A stretch of 64,000 nt of DNA from Jackrogersella multiformis (GCA_902806575.1 CADCXD010000001.1:1302001-1366000), one strand, 5' to 3'. Counted from the first letter of the stretch, positions 34,740-47,191 are shown. Notes: generated from the letters alone by a model not told the origin. Numbers and translations are program-made.

Positions 34740-35868
34740 ATGTCCAAGAATCAAGATTTCGACCTCCTAAAACCGGTGTCTACCTCGCCACAACGTCCCC
34801 GTCACCAGGTTAGACGATCTATAACTGAGCTATCTTCGCCAATCAAGCTGCCCCGATACCACCACTTACATCATCTTCACCAACGAAAAGACCGCGACAA
34901 TGATGATCACACTCCATTATCCGCAAACCCCATGCTTCAACTCCCAAGGAGCTCTTTCGAGCTACCACGATCTGAAGGCACAACTCCATACGCGAATTCT
35001 GAATCAGGCCTCAGAATAAGTATGCTAAATTCGACACCCGAAGATGTCGTACGTAACGTTGGGTCTGCGGTGTCTCGACCACCATCGATGAGCCAGGAAG
35101 AGCTGTTGCGCGGGCAAAAAGAGAAAGCAGTATCAAGGATAGCGTCTGTTACTTCACCCTCCCCTAAGCAGTAACCCAACCATGATCTTCTATGACTAAC
35201 ATTATAACAGGGGGCTGAGGAAATCACTTATTGAATTAAGCACTTCTTCGACTGCGACGACGAGACGCCTAGACGATACGTATTACGCCGTCCTCGAAAA
35301 GCTCGGCGCACTCCAAGGTACAATCATCGCTTTGAAGGAGCTTGCAGGGGCGTCGCAGGAGCTGGAAGAGAGTTTCACGACAGAATCACAAGGGTTGGTG
35401 AGCGAACTAGAACACCAGGCCGATGCGTTCGGCCAGTTTGACGACCAAGAAAAACGTATAGAAGAACTGCAGGGACGCATACACGAAGGTCGCGGCAAGG
35501 TCGAAGCTCTTAGCAAACGGGTAGATGTGGTGAGGGAACGAATCGAAGGTTGGGAACGGGCGGATATGGAATGGCAAGAAAAGACAAGAAGACGCCTCAC
35601 GACTATATGGATCATTACGTCCATCTTGATCTTCTCACTACTGCTCCTCTTTGTTGGGGCTCAGTATGCCCCTTCATCCGAGGATATATCAGCGCTTGCC
35701 GTTTCAACGACGAGTGATGGACACATACAAACAGACATGGGCAAAGTAGCCGGTACCCATAGCAGGGACGTTTCTGCTATTGCGGACGAGGTGAGACAGG
35801 CACTCAACACCAGTGGAGATGCCGAACCTACCGACGGCAATATATTCCGAGTTTTTGACGAGCTGTGA
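34740..35868 (+). CDS. Coiled-coil single-pass membrane protein (hypothetical)
   Basis: Two exons are proposed, 34740-35170 and 35211-35868, giving 362 residues. The intron would be only 40 bp (GTAACC...TAACAG with a CTAAC branch site), very short but the only join found that keeps both frames. The N-terminal 140 residues are disordered (Ser/Pro/His-rich, with LPRYHHLHHLHQRKDRD). After the intron come a helix RGLRKSLIELSTS and a coiled coil of about 100 residues rich in E, Q, K and R (QELEESFTTESQGLVSELEH; EKRIEELQGRIHEGR). A hydrophobic segment IWIITSILIFSLLLLFVG lies near residues 285-303, followed by about 60 residues ending FRVFDEL. The layout recalls SNARE-like or nuclear-envelope membrane proteins, but no family is recognised. 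Confidence 0.75.
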
Positions 35869-37609
35869 GCGAGGATATGGGCAATGCCTCGGCCACTCAA
35901 TCGGCTCACATCCGAAGAAAAAAAACTAAAATTAATTACCGCAGATACAATGATACCCCATACCCCTTTACAACTCTTGACACAACATTAAGGGTGGTGC
36001 CGTTTTACCGAGCGGATACGCTTATCATTTGCAGACTGTGATATCGGCTCTCGTGGTTGGCTCTCGTGGTGCCTACCTAGGTAGTGACAGCAATTCGGAC
36101 TGTCTCGTCGCTACTCGTCCCTTACGTTGATGACCAACTAGGTACCAATGAATTCAATTCTCTTTGGTTGGTCCATTAATTTGAACTTTATGGTCAAGTT
36201 AGTTTTCATTCTAAGACATCTCGAAGCTTACCGATATGTATTTAGAGAACCTAAATTAGAAGCTTAGACACATATTAAAACCAAAACGGAACTCGGAAGA
36301 CTAGGTAGGTACATATGTAGAATCTAGATTAATATAATAGGTACCTACCTACACGTGTAGGTAGGATTTAACTTCTACTACATAGTACGTGGATTATGTA
36401 TGCCGTCCTAGCCGCGTGGTGGCTTTCGTGCGAATCGATGCTTGGCATTCAGCCCTGTACAGCTGAAGCCGTGGAGCTTGAAGATGACATAAAAGGTCCC
36501 AGTACCTTGTGCTTTTCTTAAATGCCCTTGTTACAAACCTGTAAAACCCCAATTCCCACGAGTCGATCATTAAGGCTGTAGATAGGATCTAGACACCTGT
36601 AAATATAATGTCTTGAAATAATTCATAAGTGGTAAAAAGCACTTACACGTATCCTTGAAAATATTCATACCATGGTACAATACCTACGGTACCTAGTCAC
36701 CTAGGTAGGTAATAGTAGGTATCTACCTAGGTAAGTACATAGTAGTGGGGCACATGATTGATTATGGTTTGCCGACGTCATCTCTAAGCCACTTAGCTAG
36801 GAGCAGTTTTTATTATTTACCAATTACAAAAGGCACTACTGATTATCGGCTTGTATGAAATCGGATCTAAGAGTTACTTGGGTTTATTAGTCTGACTGTC
36901 TGACCGTCTTTAATTGAAATAAGCTCTAGGTTTCTAACGAAATTTGATGATCAGGACCCGGGAAAATAAAATACCTATTAATATGTAGGTAGGTACCTAA
37001 GGTAGGTATGTAGGAAGGGACAGTACGTCATACAGAAGGCACGGTATTAGGTACATAGTGTATCGTACCTATATCTACTAGGATCAATATTCTAGACTCT
37101 TTCACTGCCTCGCAATCCAACATTTGTTCCTTGGTTGCTTTGTCTTTTTATTATTCTTTTCCGCGTTTCACGTTTTCAATTCTTCATTTTCTACAATACC
37201 TCTAATTCAACCGTGGGAGGTTAAATCTGTTTCATAAAATTATATCATTCAAGTTTTGAGGGAATACAAATTTGTGGCTGACGACATCAGTAGAATCCAT
37301 TGAATTTTTGGAGATTCCCCGCCATATGTAATCCACTCTCCTATAAACTGTACACCATTAGTACCATTCGTAGGTACCTTACACTAACTACACCACCATA
37401 GCCTGTACACTCCAGCTAATAACAGCTACTAATATCCAGTTAGAGTTCCCTTCGTACATACCTACCTAGAGGTGGCAACGCGAACCCGAACAAGAACGAG
37501 TACGAGGGAAGAACAGGAAAAATTACGGAGAAGCTACCTACAACTAAACTAACTCATTCTCTCGGACCGGAAAAGCAAAGCCAGCACAAGCACAAATCTA
37601 GCATCAGAG
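35869..37609. other. Intergenic, AGGTA-repeat-rich
   Basis: About 1.7 kb with AGGTA-type strings near 36305, 36690-36735 and 36985-37010, and a 22-bp palindrome centred on CACGTG (36344-36365). No ORF is supported. The last 200 bp before 37610 is probably leader of the PX-protein gene. Confidence 0.5.
36344..36365. repeat. 22-bp perfect palindrome with CACGTG core
   Basis: CCTACCTACAC is followed by its exact reverse complement. The centre, CACGTG, is the E-box bound by bHLH factors. It is about 1.25 kb from the nearest start codon, so a regulatory role is only possible. Confidence 0.8.
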
Positions 37610-40600
37610 ATGTCTATTGCTGATCGCGCCCAAGATGGCGCGCCCCACGGTCCTACCACCAATATCATCAATCCACCTACCCCTCTAAGCCAGACCCTGA
37701 CCGGAAAACAAGAGCATTGTTCGTCTTTCCTACTCTCCGGCTAATATTATAATCGTCGTCAGACTAACCTTCGTGTCTGACAGACCTAAAGCGAGAGCTC
37801 ATAGCTGAGCAAGTCAACTGGGAAATATCCGAGCTAAACTCCCCTACCGCGCTTCGCAGATTCGGCGCACCTTTCAAGTCAGACTTCGGAGAGGTGTCAC
37901 CCTACGATTCCGAACTCCCCATCCTACGTTACATATTCGTACACCATGTACGAGAGTTCCCATTCCTGGATAAGGCGAAGGAGAAGGAGTTCTGGCAAGA
38001 CAAGCTACAAGTTGTAGGTAGTTCTATTGGCTCTTGATGCACTACGTTATACTAACACGACCACCGTCATATATCTAGTTCCTCGAGTCGTTTGCTAGTA
38101 AAAACATCTCGTCTTCAGAGGATCGGTTAGAGGAAACCAAGCGCCGCAAGCTAGCGTTAAAATGCCGGAAGCTTGTCGAGCTGATGGTGGTGTCGGGAGT
38201 TCCTACGGCCTCCGGGTTCGAGGAGCGTATAAGGTTCGCCGAGATGGAAATCGTTGACCGAGATGCGATCGATACCGGCATGTTAAACACCATGCCAGAA
38301 GGAAACTACGTTAACGGGTGGGACGTCAACGTTGCCGGTGTGCGCATTACCCTCATCAAGAGGAATATCAGGCGTCACAAGCATGCGGTTCGAAGCCCCC
38401 CCCCTTGAAAATATGTTAGTTTATAGAACCCCTAAACTGACTTGTTACAGGAGTTCCTACTACGCGTTAAGCGAAAGGGCGAGCTTGAGTACTTTGTAGG
38501 CAGACGATACGGCGACTTCGTTCGATTACATAAGCAGCTGAGGACGGAGCTCCCAGGAAAAGTCCTCCCTCCGCTGCCAAAGAAGAACAAGTCAGACACA
38601 TCCGCTGGATTCATGTCACGTATGACTGATGGTGGCTACGACTCCGATATCTCTTCTGTCTCATCTGCTTCTACTATCGCGCCCCTGCCTAGAGGCAATG
38701 GACTCACTGATTCGATGAAATTGACCGTTCGAGATCACCGACGAAATCGATCTTCAACTTCCGGCCGGGCGTCACCACGTCCATCGACGGATGGCACCGT
38801 TAGCCCAGCTCCAAGCCCTAAATTCGATGTAAATTACTCACATCTTCTATGTTTCTCTTGATATTCCCCTATATATGGGCAGCTAACTGTTTTAGAATGC
38901 AATTCTTTGGCGCGAGAGTCAGCGCATATCGCTAAGAGCGTTCTTACGATATCTGCTGCACAATCCCCAAACTGCGCAGACTAAAGCATTGCAACAGTTC
39001 TTAACGCATGATCCGGTCACGCCTACTGACGAAGACGTCGAGGACATAATCCGGCGCAAGGCCGTAGATGAGAAGCGCGTAGAAGAGCAGAGGCAGTTCT
39101 ACGAAATAGCAAGGAAAAGAGCTGCCGAGTTGGATGTGTATATGGAGCAATTCCGTCAAGACATTGTCGAGCGCAATGGATTGACAATGCTTCTGCAGGA
39201 GATCAAAGATAAGGATACCATCCAAGATCTTAGCCTCCAGTACCAGAAGTTCGCCGAGTGGCTCCGAATCGAAGTGGCCGCGACCATCTATCACCTTTTC
39301 CTCGCCGAAGATAATTCGCCGGAACTGTTTGCGCAACTGAAGCGCATCCACTCCCTAATTCCGTACACGATCATGAAGAATGTGATTCGCATTGCAAATC
39401 CTGCTGCTGTGATGTCTGCAGTGCTCGACATATTCTTAGCACAGCCGTTCGGGTCTCGCTCCCTTATGCAACGCATTTTCTCGTTGACATTAAACGATGG
39501 AATACGAAGCTACCAAAAGTCGATCGACGCTCTAAGCACTAAGATAGGAGATGAAGCATTCGTGGAAAAACTCAAACAATTCATCGATGCTGAAGAACAC
39601 GTCAAAATCGCAATCCGAGAGGAAGCAGAGTCCGAGAGTGTCGATCTCCTCGTTGTTATCTTACGCTCCGAACTTTTCGAGCCAGCGCTCACATCCGAAC
39701 AAATCGGAAGACTGTACAATGCATATGTCGCTTTCAACAACGCAGTAGAAAATGTTGACGAGGAATTTAAACAAGGCGCACAGCTCTTCTCGTATCTAAA
39801 GCAGTTAATGAAATTGCAAACTAGACAACGCGACAAGGCGATGATGCTTAGTTTGATTGAGGAACCTGTCACTTTGCAGCTGCTTCGGGACCTCTTTACA
39901 ATCTTCTATGAGCCCCTCGTGAGGGTGTACAAGTCGGCCAATGTATATAACAGCATTACAGATTTCGCCGTTTTCATCGATGACATGATCCAAGTACGTG
40001 AAATACACGAGTGGCAGTTCGACTACTAACGTAATCACAGGTTGTCGATAAATGTAGAGATCAGGATGCCTCGGCTGACCCGAACCAGACCGTGCAAGCG
40101 TTTATCGATCTCTGCCAGCGGCACGAGCACAACTTCTACAAATTCGTCCACGAGGTTCATACGCACGACAACGGTCTCTTTACCCAACTCATGGGTTGGA
40201 TTGAAGGCATCCTGGAATTCCTAAGAAAGGGGCCAACAGGTGGGGCACTAGATATCAACGCTCTTTTCGAAGGAGGCGTTGCAAGCAACAGTCTGAACAA
40301 GGAGAAGGCTGTCGACGAGATCAATCAGCTCATTTCCTGGCAAGAGTCCCGCAAGAAATGGCACCACGACAAAACCCGACAGAAGATGGCCGCCGAAGGT
40401 TCGGTCGGGGTTGACGCCGGTATGCCGAGTATGAGCAACTTCCATGCCAGTGATTTTGGACTTAACGATATGGACATAGAAGATATGAACTACGACGATG
40501 GATCCGACGATGAGGCCGAAGCGGAGGAAGAGGACGAGCTAGACCCCATCGAGGCCGAGAGACGAAGGCGATCGAAGAAACAAGACCGGCTCAAGGCGCG

Positions 40601-40691
40601 CGCCGGCGAACCCCAGAAACCAGTTGTCAGCGAAGTACATCACCTGAAAGAAAACTTCATCGAGATGCTACGACAGGTATTAGCACCCTAG
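37610..40691 (+). CDS. PX-domain protein with PXB and DUF3818 regions (YPR097W-like)
   Basis: Six exons encode 924 residues: 37610-37718, 37784-38013, 38079-38387, 38451-38828, 38896-39993 and 40041-40691. All introns are GT-AG and all joins keep frame; the first join creates EHYLKREL, which fits the family. The N-terminal part (about 37-175, LKRELIAEQVNWEISELN to VSGVPTASGF) matches the PX-associated region. The PX phosphoinositide-binding module spans about 185-265 (GWDVNVAGVRI; YFVGRRYGDFVRLHKQL; KVLPPLPKKNK), followed by a Ser-rich linker and a long helical DUF3818 region (EEQRQFYEIARKRAAELDVY; LLQEIKDKDTIQDLSLQYQKF; FYEPLVRVYKSANVY). The acidic stretch DEAEAEEEDELDPIEAERRRR precedes the end. 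The yeast relative acts in lipid and membrane traffic at endosomal or lipid-droplet membranes; the precise role here is inferred. Confidence 0.9.
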
Positions 40692-41556
40692 GAGGCACCT
40701 CCGAAAAATTCGAACCATGAACATTGGGATCGGTGTTTAGGGCGAAGGTGTCAACTTTTGGTTGTATGCATTTATGAAAGGGTACGAAAGGGTACGAAAG
40801 GAACAGGGATAACCATCTGCATCTAATTGCATTCGCCATGCGAAAGGGCACTTCTAGACCGCTTGAAGCATCCTCTGAGGGGGAAGGACGGCCTTCTGGT
40901 ATACCCGGATATGCATAGCGGGCTCATTGTCGTAATGATAGCACGTTGGGCGTTAATAAACCTATTTTGGTATTGCTTGAGGTTCTTGGTTATTTACTCA
41001 TGATGCGATATGGTGACTTGTTTGCCCCTATTCAGCATGAATAGTTTAATACCTACCTACTTACATATGTACGTACCTATACTAGTTATGTAGGTACCAG
41101 ATAGGTAGTATGTAAGCTTAATTCTCTTTATTAGAGTTTACGAAATGAAATCATCGTTTGTTGAAAAAGGACCGTTATGTCTGACACGTGATAACGATGA
41201 ATACCGGTGGTCAGAGTGCTTACTATTTTTTAGCTTGTCTTAGGTACATATGTAGGTACTTTAGGTAGGTATGTACGTAGGTACTTGTACGTATGGAAAT
41301 GCCCGGCTTAACCTAGGTACCTAGGTAGGTATTTAGGTACCTAGCCTCTAGTATTTATCCCTCGGTAATCAGAATCAACGCTATTGGACCAACTTTCAAT
41401 TGTGTAGGAGCTGCGGTTGAACTTCGCCGGCATCATCACTTTTTCCTCCTGGCCTTCGCCATCTCCCGAGACTTGCAGGACAAGAGAAGAGCCTCTACCG
41501 TTGTTGGTGCAACCAATTTCTCTCTCCCCTCCACTTCTTACACGTTCCTATCCGCA
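40692..41556. other. Intergenic, AGGTA-repeat-rich
   Basis: About 0.86 kb between the PX-protein and SDH1 genes, with AGGTA-type clusters at 41052-41110 and 41240-41345, including an interrupted run of cctaggtacctaggtaggta. A gggtacgaaag direct repeat occurs near 40780. The last 150 bp is the SDH1 leader. Confidence 0.5.
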
Positions 41557-43945
41557 ATGGCATCTTCAATGTCATTGAGGAGGTTAGTCGCCGGATCTAC
41601 CGTGAGTCTTTCCTCCCCCTCCTTCATCTCATCCTCCTCCCTTGCTTGCTTGCTTGTAAAGTCGAATCGCACTCCCACCCGGCGGTTACCGAGATTGGTT
41701 GTGTGTCGGGATGGTGATACTAACTCTCATTTCGCTTCAATAGTTCTCTCGAGCAGCAAGATGCCAGGCCAGAACCTTTTCTTCTACACGACCTGTTTGT
41801 ATGTGCGACTTCTACCTGGCTCTGGCCTCTCTATTGGTTGTATAGTCCAATTGGCATCTAATTGCGTCTTTTCTGTATATAGCTCGGATCATCGCGAGTA
41901 ACCCATTGCGCGCCAAGGAAGCGCCGGTGCACGTCAGCAACAAATACCCCGTCATCGTACGTCGCATGTCGCACATTTCTGTCCAGACATAAAGAATATA
42001 TATTCTGTCTTTGTCTTTAGAACCAACAACGGTTAACTCGGCCGTAGGACCATGAATACGATGCTATCGTCGTCGGCGCAGGTGGTTCCGGGTTGAGAGC
42101 GGCCTTCGGTCTTGCGGAAGCTGGTTTCAACACGGCTTGTATATCGAAACTCTTTCCCACCCGTAGTCACACCGTCGCCGCTCAGGGTGGTATCAATGCC
42201 GCTCTAGGGAACATGCACGAGGATGACTGGAGGTGGCACATGTACGATACTGTGAAGGGTTCGGATTGGCTCGGCGACCAAGATGCCATCCATTACATGA
42301 CGAGAGAGGCCCCCGCGTCTATCATCGAGCTGGAGAACTATGGCTGCCCCTTCTCCAGAACAGAAGACGGTAAAATGTGAGCCTGGTTTGATCCTCATAC
42401 ACACACACACACACACCACTGACTGCTAATATCCGTTCGCCAGCTACCAACGTGCTTTCGGTGGACAGTCGCAGAAATTCGGAAAAGGTGGCCAGGCATA
42501 CCGTTGCTGTGCTGCCGCTGACCGAACCGGACATGCTCTTTTACACACTCTCTACGGCCAGTCTCTCCGACACAGTACTAACTATTTCATCGAGTTCTTT
42601 GCCATCGATCTGATCATGGAGGATGGAGAATGTCGTGGTGTCTTAGCCTACAACCAGGAAGATGGCACGCTGCACAGATTCCTTGCGCAAAATACCGTTT
42701 TGGCCACCGGTGGATACGGCCGAACCTACTTCAGCTGCACGTCGGCACACACTTGCACTGGTGATGGTATGGCTATGGTTGCTCGCGCTGGACTCCCCAA
42801 CCAGGATCTCGAATTCGTTCAATTCCACCCCACGGGTATATACGGAGCTGGTTGCCTGATCACCGAGGGCTCCCGTGGCGAGGGTGGTTATCTCCTCAAC
42901 TCCGAGGGTGAACGATTCATGGAGCGGTACGCGCCCACCGCAAAGGACTTGGCCAGTCGTGACGTCGTCTCGCGATCTATGACCCTAGAAATCCGTGAGG
43001 GGCGAGGTGTTGGTCCCGAAAAAGATCACATCTTCCTTCAGCTGAGCCACTTACCCCCCGAGATCCTTGCCGAGCGTCTACCTGGTATCTCCGAGACTGC
43101 TGCCATCTTTTCGGGTGTCGATGTCCGTAAACAGCCCATCCCAGTCTTGCCAACCGTCCACTACAACATGGGTGGTATCCCTACGAGGTACACCGGAGAG
43201 GTTCTTACTGTTGATAATGCGGGTAACGACAAGGTTGTTCCCGGCCTGTTTGCTTGCGGCGAGGCTGCTTGCGTCTCGGTTCACGGTGCCAACCGACTTG
43301 GTGCCAATTCCCTGCTGGATCTGGTTGTCTTTGGACGGGCTGTTTCTCATACCATCCGAGACAATTTCACTCCTGGCAGCAAGCCTAAGCCCATTAGCGC
43401 CGATGCTGGTGCAGGGTCAATTGAGGTCTTAGACCAGATTCGCAACTCCGATGGTCCCAAGAGCACAGCTGAAATCAGACTATCTATGCAAAAGGCCATG
43501 CAGACAGACGTGAGCGTCTTCCGTACACAGGAAAGCTTGGATGAAGGTGTAAGGAGGGTAACCGAGATCGATGGCACGTACTCCCAGGTCGGTATCAAGG
43601 ACCGCAGCATGATCTGGAACTCGGATCTCGTTGAGACGCTCGAGTTAAGGAACCTGCTCACCTGCGCGTAAGTGTTTCGGAGTATCCCTAATCTATGCGG
43701 GAACTTAAGCTAACGGCCTCACTAGCATTCAAACCGCCACTGCTGCTGCTAACAGAAAGGAATCTCGCGGTGCTCACGCCCGAGAAGACTACCCCGACCG
43801 AGACGACAAGGAATGGATGAAGCACACTCTTACCTTCCAAAAGGAGCCCCATGGCAAGGTCGAAATTGGATACAGACGAGTCATTGGCACAACTTTGGAC
43901 GAGAACGAATGCAAGGCTGTTCCGCCATTCAAGCGAACTTACTAA
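41557..43945 (+). CDS. SDH1: Succinate dehydrogenase flavoprotein subunit, mitochondrial
   Basis: Six exons encode 648 residues: 41557-41601, 41744-41798, 41883-41956, 42048-42376, 42444-43667 and 43726-43945. This is the FAD-bearing catalytic subunit of complex II, oxidising succinate to fumarate in the citric acid cycle and passing electrons to the iron-sulfur subunit. Residues 1-40 are basic and Ser-rich, a mitochondrial presequence ([25 protein letters not shown]). Motifs: dinucleotide-binding GAGGSG (68-73), the FAD-linked His99 in [13 protein letters not shown], substrate-site [41 protein letters not shown], and the conserved C-terminus [14 protein letters not shown] and PPFKRTY. For exon 2, GTATGT at 41799 is used rather than GTTTGT at 41795, because only that choice keeps [13 protein letters not shown] in frame. 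Intron 4 contains a CA microsatellite. Confidence 0.97.
42398..42417. repeat. CA microsatellite inside an SDH1 intron
   Basis: About nine CA/AC units lie in the 67-bp intron at 42377-42443. Length change here would alter intron size only. Confidence 0.8.
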
Positions 43946-44959
43946 TCGAGGTAATTGGAAAGCAGCGGTGTCAATGAATGGCTACGATTGTAGCAATGCC
44001 AATGATGCAGTGTACCTGATGGCATCCCTACTCCCGAAGATGAATTCGAGGGTATATTTGGAATGAGACAACGAGCCTAGCCCGGTCATCCATGGATATG
44101 GATGTGGATATGTATCTTATGCATGGGGTTGAGGACAATGTGTATACGGATAGAATACCTCTTTTTGTTTACCGTTCAAGATTAGGCACATCGTGGCCAG
44201 TGATGATCCCTCACGTGAACTAGACTAGAGAAATTGCTTGGGTAGGCGGACGTGTACTGCGGAGACTCAACCGGTATAAGTAATACACGAATCATCATCA
44301 CTAATGCTATGAGGGTGCTCTTCATGACAGCTGGGGCATCCCGCTACCTCGTGAAGAATTAGGTGTATGTGTATTGTTATTTTTTACTGTGCATACCAGA
44401 CGGGAAAAATTAGAATAATAGAATTAGGCGAATGCGGTGACGGGAACGAACCGGATGAGGCAATCCTGCTGATCTAAGATTCATCTCATCTTACCTTGCC
44501 TTACCTCACCTTACCTGAACTACCTACCTACCTACCTAGGTAGTCGACGAGCCCCGTCTGCGGTCCAGGATCCAGGGGATTGGCTGGCTCGCTTCTAATT
44601 CCAGGAACTTGGATCGCCTCTCGTAAACGGAAAGGAGGCCGGATATCGCTTCTGATTACATGGCTTCCGATGGGTATAGTGTGTATGTGCTAGGGTTCGC
44701 GGCAGGGCGGAGTGTGAGATGGGCTGAGTTGTACGTATGTATATAAGAATCGCGATCCAGGTTTAAAGGGTCGTAGTAGGTATTATTCCTTTATTGACTT
44801 GATGACTCGTGACGTCAAAGGCGGTTTCCTGTCTCAGTTTTGCTTTTTGTAGCTGCCTTTTTCCCTCTCTCCATTTCTTCGCTGCCTATCTTCCCGCCCT
44901 TTCCTCTCATCCTTTTTTTTATACACCTACAACACTCGACCGAAAACCCAAGCATCAAC
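43946..44959. other. Intergenic, no gene supported
   Basis: About 1 kb. Holds tccttac/cttacct-type repeats and a run of CTAC units with CCTAGGTAG near 44500-44545. The pyrimidine-rich stretch at 44840-44930 is probably the leader of the secreted-protein gene. No ORF is supported. Confidence 0.5.
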
Positions 44960-45595
44960 ATGGCACGCCTATTCTCGTCGTACCTCGCCGGCGCTTCCCT
45001 CCTGCTCGCCGGCGCCGCACAGGCGCAGCAGCACCTGAACCTGACGACGCTGACGGGGAGGGACAACGTGTCGGTGCTCGAGTGCTGGCAACTGAGCGCG
45101 CCGTTCTTCACGGGGGACACGCCCGGCGTGGCCGGCCTGCAGACGTTGTTGCTGGGCGACCTCGCCAACGCCAGCTACACCATCATCCCGCCGCGCTTCG
45201 ACGGCGGGTTGCACAACGCCCCGTTCAAGCAGTACGTCTGGTTTATTAGCGGTGTCATACAATGTAAGTTCTTCTTTGTCGCCTCGGCAGCAGCGGGGAC
45301 GGCGGCTCGGTGTTCGCTAGAGAGAGAGAGAGAGAGAGAAGATGAGAGCGACTTTGCTAACCCCGGAGCAGTCAGCTTGCCGAACGGCACCGACGTAACC
45401 ACCATACCCGGCGGCAAGTACGGGCTCGTCTTCGCGGACGACACGGACGACATCTCGGGCTGGGGCCACGAGACGACGTATCCGAGCGGCGACGAGACGA
45501 TCGTCATTTCGATTCCCGTCAAAGGCGGGGTTAGGCCGGACCACACGGTCTTGCACAGCGGGGCGTGTACCCTGGATGAGACGGTTTGGATCTGA
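44960..45595 (+). CDS. Secreted cupin-like small protein
   Basis: Two exons, 44960-45263 and 45372-45595, encode 175 residues. ATG 44960 is chosen because it begins a signal peptide (MARLFSSYLAGASLLLAGAAQA, cleavage after QA), although the frame is open upstream. The 108-bp intron starts GTAAGT, ends GGAGCAG, is a multiple of three and contains no stop, so unspliced mRNA would encode a 211-residue form. The spliced protein has LECWQLSAPFFTGDTPGVAG, a SYTIIPPRFDGGLHNAP block, WFISGVI, PGGKYGLVFADDTDDISGWGH and HTVLHSGACTL. The His-containing GLHNAP and GGKYGL strands recall fungal secreted proteins with a cupin-like beta-sandwich; the catalytic function, if any, is unknown. N-glycosylation sites NLT, NVS and NAS are present. 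Codon use is GC-rich. Confidence 0.8.
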   Translation: MARLFSSYLAGASLLLAGAAQAQQHLNLTTLTGRDNVSVLECWQLSAPFFTGDTPGVAGLQTLLLGDLANASYTIIPPRFDGGLHNAPFKQYVWFISGVIQCKFFFVASAAAGTAARCSLEREREREDESDFANPGAVSLPNGTDVTTIPGGKYGLVFADDTDDISGWGHETTYPSGDETIVISIPVKGGVRPDHTVLHSGACTLDETVWI

Positions 45596-46211
45596 GGTTG
45601 AGACCGGGGACCTGCGTCGTCGTTCATGATTACCGGTGAAACGGTCTATGATTTGGCTACTATGTGTCTAGGCCTGTCTATACTAAAATCTTCTATCTGG
45701 TATATTCTAACTGCATTATTTTCTCGATATCTAATATGTCTTATTAGATCTTATCTGTCATTATGTGAGAAGATATGTATTAGTAGGTATCAAGGAAGCA
45801 TTGTTTCGAGGTTAGCTTAAATGATAAATATTGTCAACGAAGCTCGTCATATTATAAGTGACTTACTATCTACCGTTTTATATTGCCTACCAGGTAGGTA
45901 GATTCAAAACAACCGGTACAAATATATGTAGGTACAGATTATGGCTGCCAAGCTGTCAATCAGACCGAGTCTATCTCCCAAGGAGCCCCTCATTGTAATA
46001 GGTCGTGCAGCTAGCTAGCTAGTTGCATAGTAGCTTGCTACTACGTTGTAGGCCGTCGTAGGCCGTCTCAAAGAAAAACATAATCATACGTTAGGTATAA
46101 GTAAGAACTTACTAAGAGGAAGTTATCTTGCAACTCGGGGAATAAAAGGAACAATAGAGGGCTCGAATTCCCTCTTTCGCAAACAGATAATATCATATAT
46201 CATCTTCTACA
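45596..46211. other. Intergenic, no gene supported
   Basis: About 0.6 kb, AT-leaning, with a gctagctagctag run near 46010-46022 and AGGTAG strings near 45890. A short open stretch at 45626-45820 shows no family likeness. Confidence 0.5.
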
Positions 46212-47191
46212 ATGCCTGTTGCGTTGATCACGGCCGGAAGCGCCGGACTCGGGGCAGCCGCAGTCCGGCTCTTCGCTAGGAACGGATTCCAAGTCATCGT
46301 GAACTACGCCAATAACGACGAGCGAGCTAACAAACTCATCGACGAATTGCCAGCTCTGTCTACCTTATCTCGCGATGACTTCGTCGCTATCAAGGCCGAT
46401 TTAGGTAGCCGAGACGATATAAAGCGCCTTATCAAGGAGAGCGTTGAAAGGTTTGGTCGGTTGGATGTCATCTTCTCGAACGGGGGCTGGACTCGATTGT
46501 AAGTCCCCCTATTCACTCCAGATTTTGGTCAGGTTGACACAGGATGCTTTCACATACCCATCACTTGAATAGGATACACTTTCTTTTGGGCGACCGCTGA
46601 TACTCTTGTGTGCAGCCGTGGGTTAGTGAGCATCGACGACAATGCACACGAAGAGGAATGGGACCGTGCCTTCAATATGAACGTGAAATCCCATTTCTGG
46701 CTGATGCAGGCGGCCAAGAAGTACCTCGACGAAACCGAGGGTTCTTTCATCACCACTGCCTCCATTGCTGGTGTGATCCCTAGTGGTAGCTCTCTGGTGA
46801 GTAATCTCGATCTACGATGTTGTGGGTAGTATAGAGCCCATACTAAAATCAAATAGGCCTATGCCACTACCAAGGCTGCACAAATCCACTTGATGAAGGC
46901 GTTAGCAGTCATGGCTGCGCCCAAGATCCGAGTAAATACCGTATCTCCAGGGCTACTATTGACTGTAAGATCTTCCATAAACCGCTAGGTATTAATAATC
47001 AGAGACCTAACGGATGGTTATAGGACTGGGCAGAGTCCTTCACGGACGAGCAGAAAGAAGCCCACCGGCAGAAAACTAAGCTCAAACACTTCGTTACCGT
47101 AGAAGATGTCGCAGAGCAAGTCTTTCTCTTCGCAAAGAGTAAGAGCATGACGGGAATCAACACGGTGATGGATGCTGGTTATATTCTGTGA
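46212..47191 (+). CDS. Short-chain dehydrogenase/reductase
   Basis: Four exons, 46212-46498, 46616-46796, 46857-46964 and 47024-47191, encode 247 residues, the usual size of a classical SDR. The Rossmann motif TAGSAGLG (residues 7-14) has Ala in place of the first Gly of TGxxxGxG. The catalytic residues are present: Ser145 in TTASIAG, Tyr158 and Lys162 in YATTK, plus the NMNVKSHFW helix carrying the conserved Asn and the RVNTVSPGLLL loop. The protein lacks a targeting signal and should be a cytosolic NAD(P)H oxidoreductase; NYANND after the second strand (no acidic residue at its end) suggests NADP preference. The substrate cannot be told. The gene lies on the same strand as the alpha/beta hydrolase 0.8 kb downstream, but fungal genes are transcribed separately and no shared pathway is evident. 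Confidence 0.9.
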
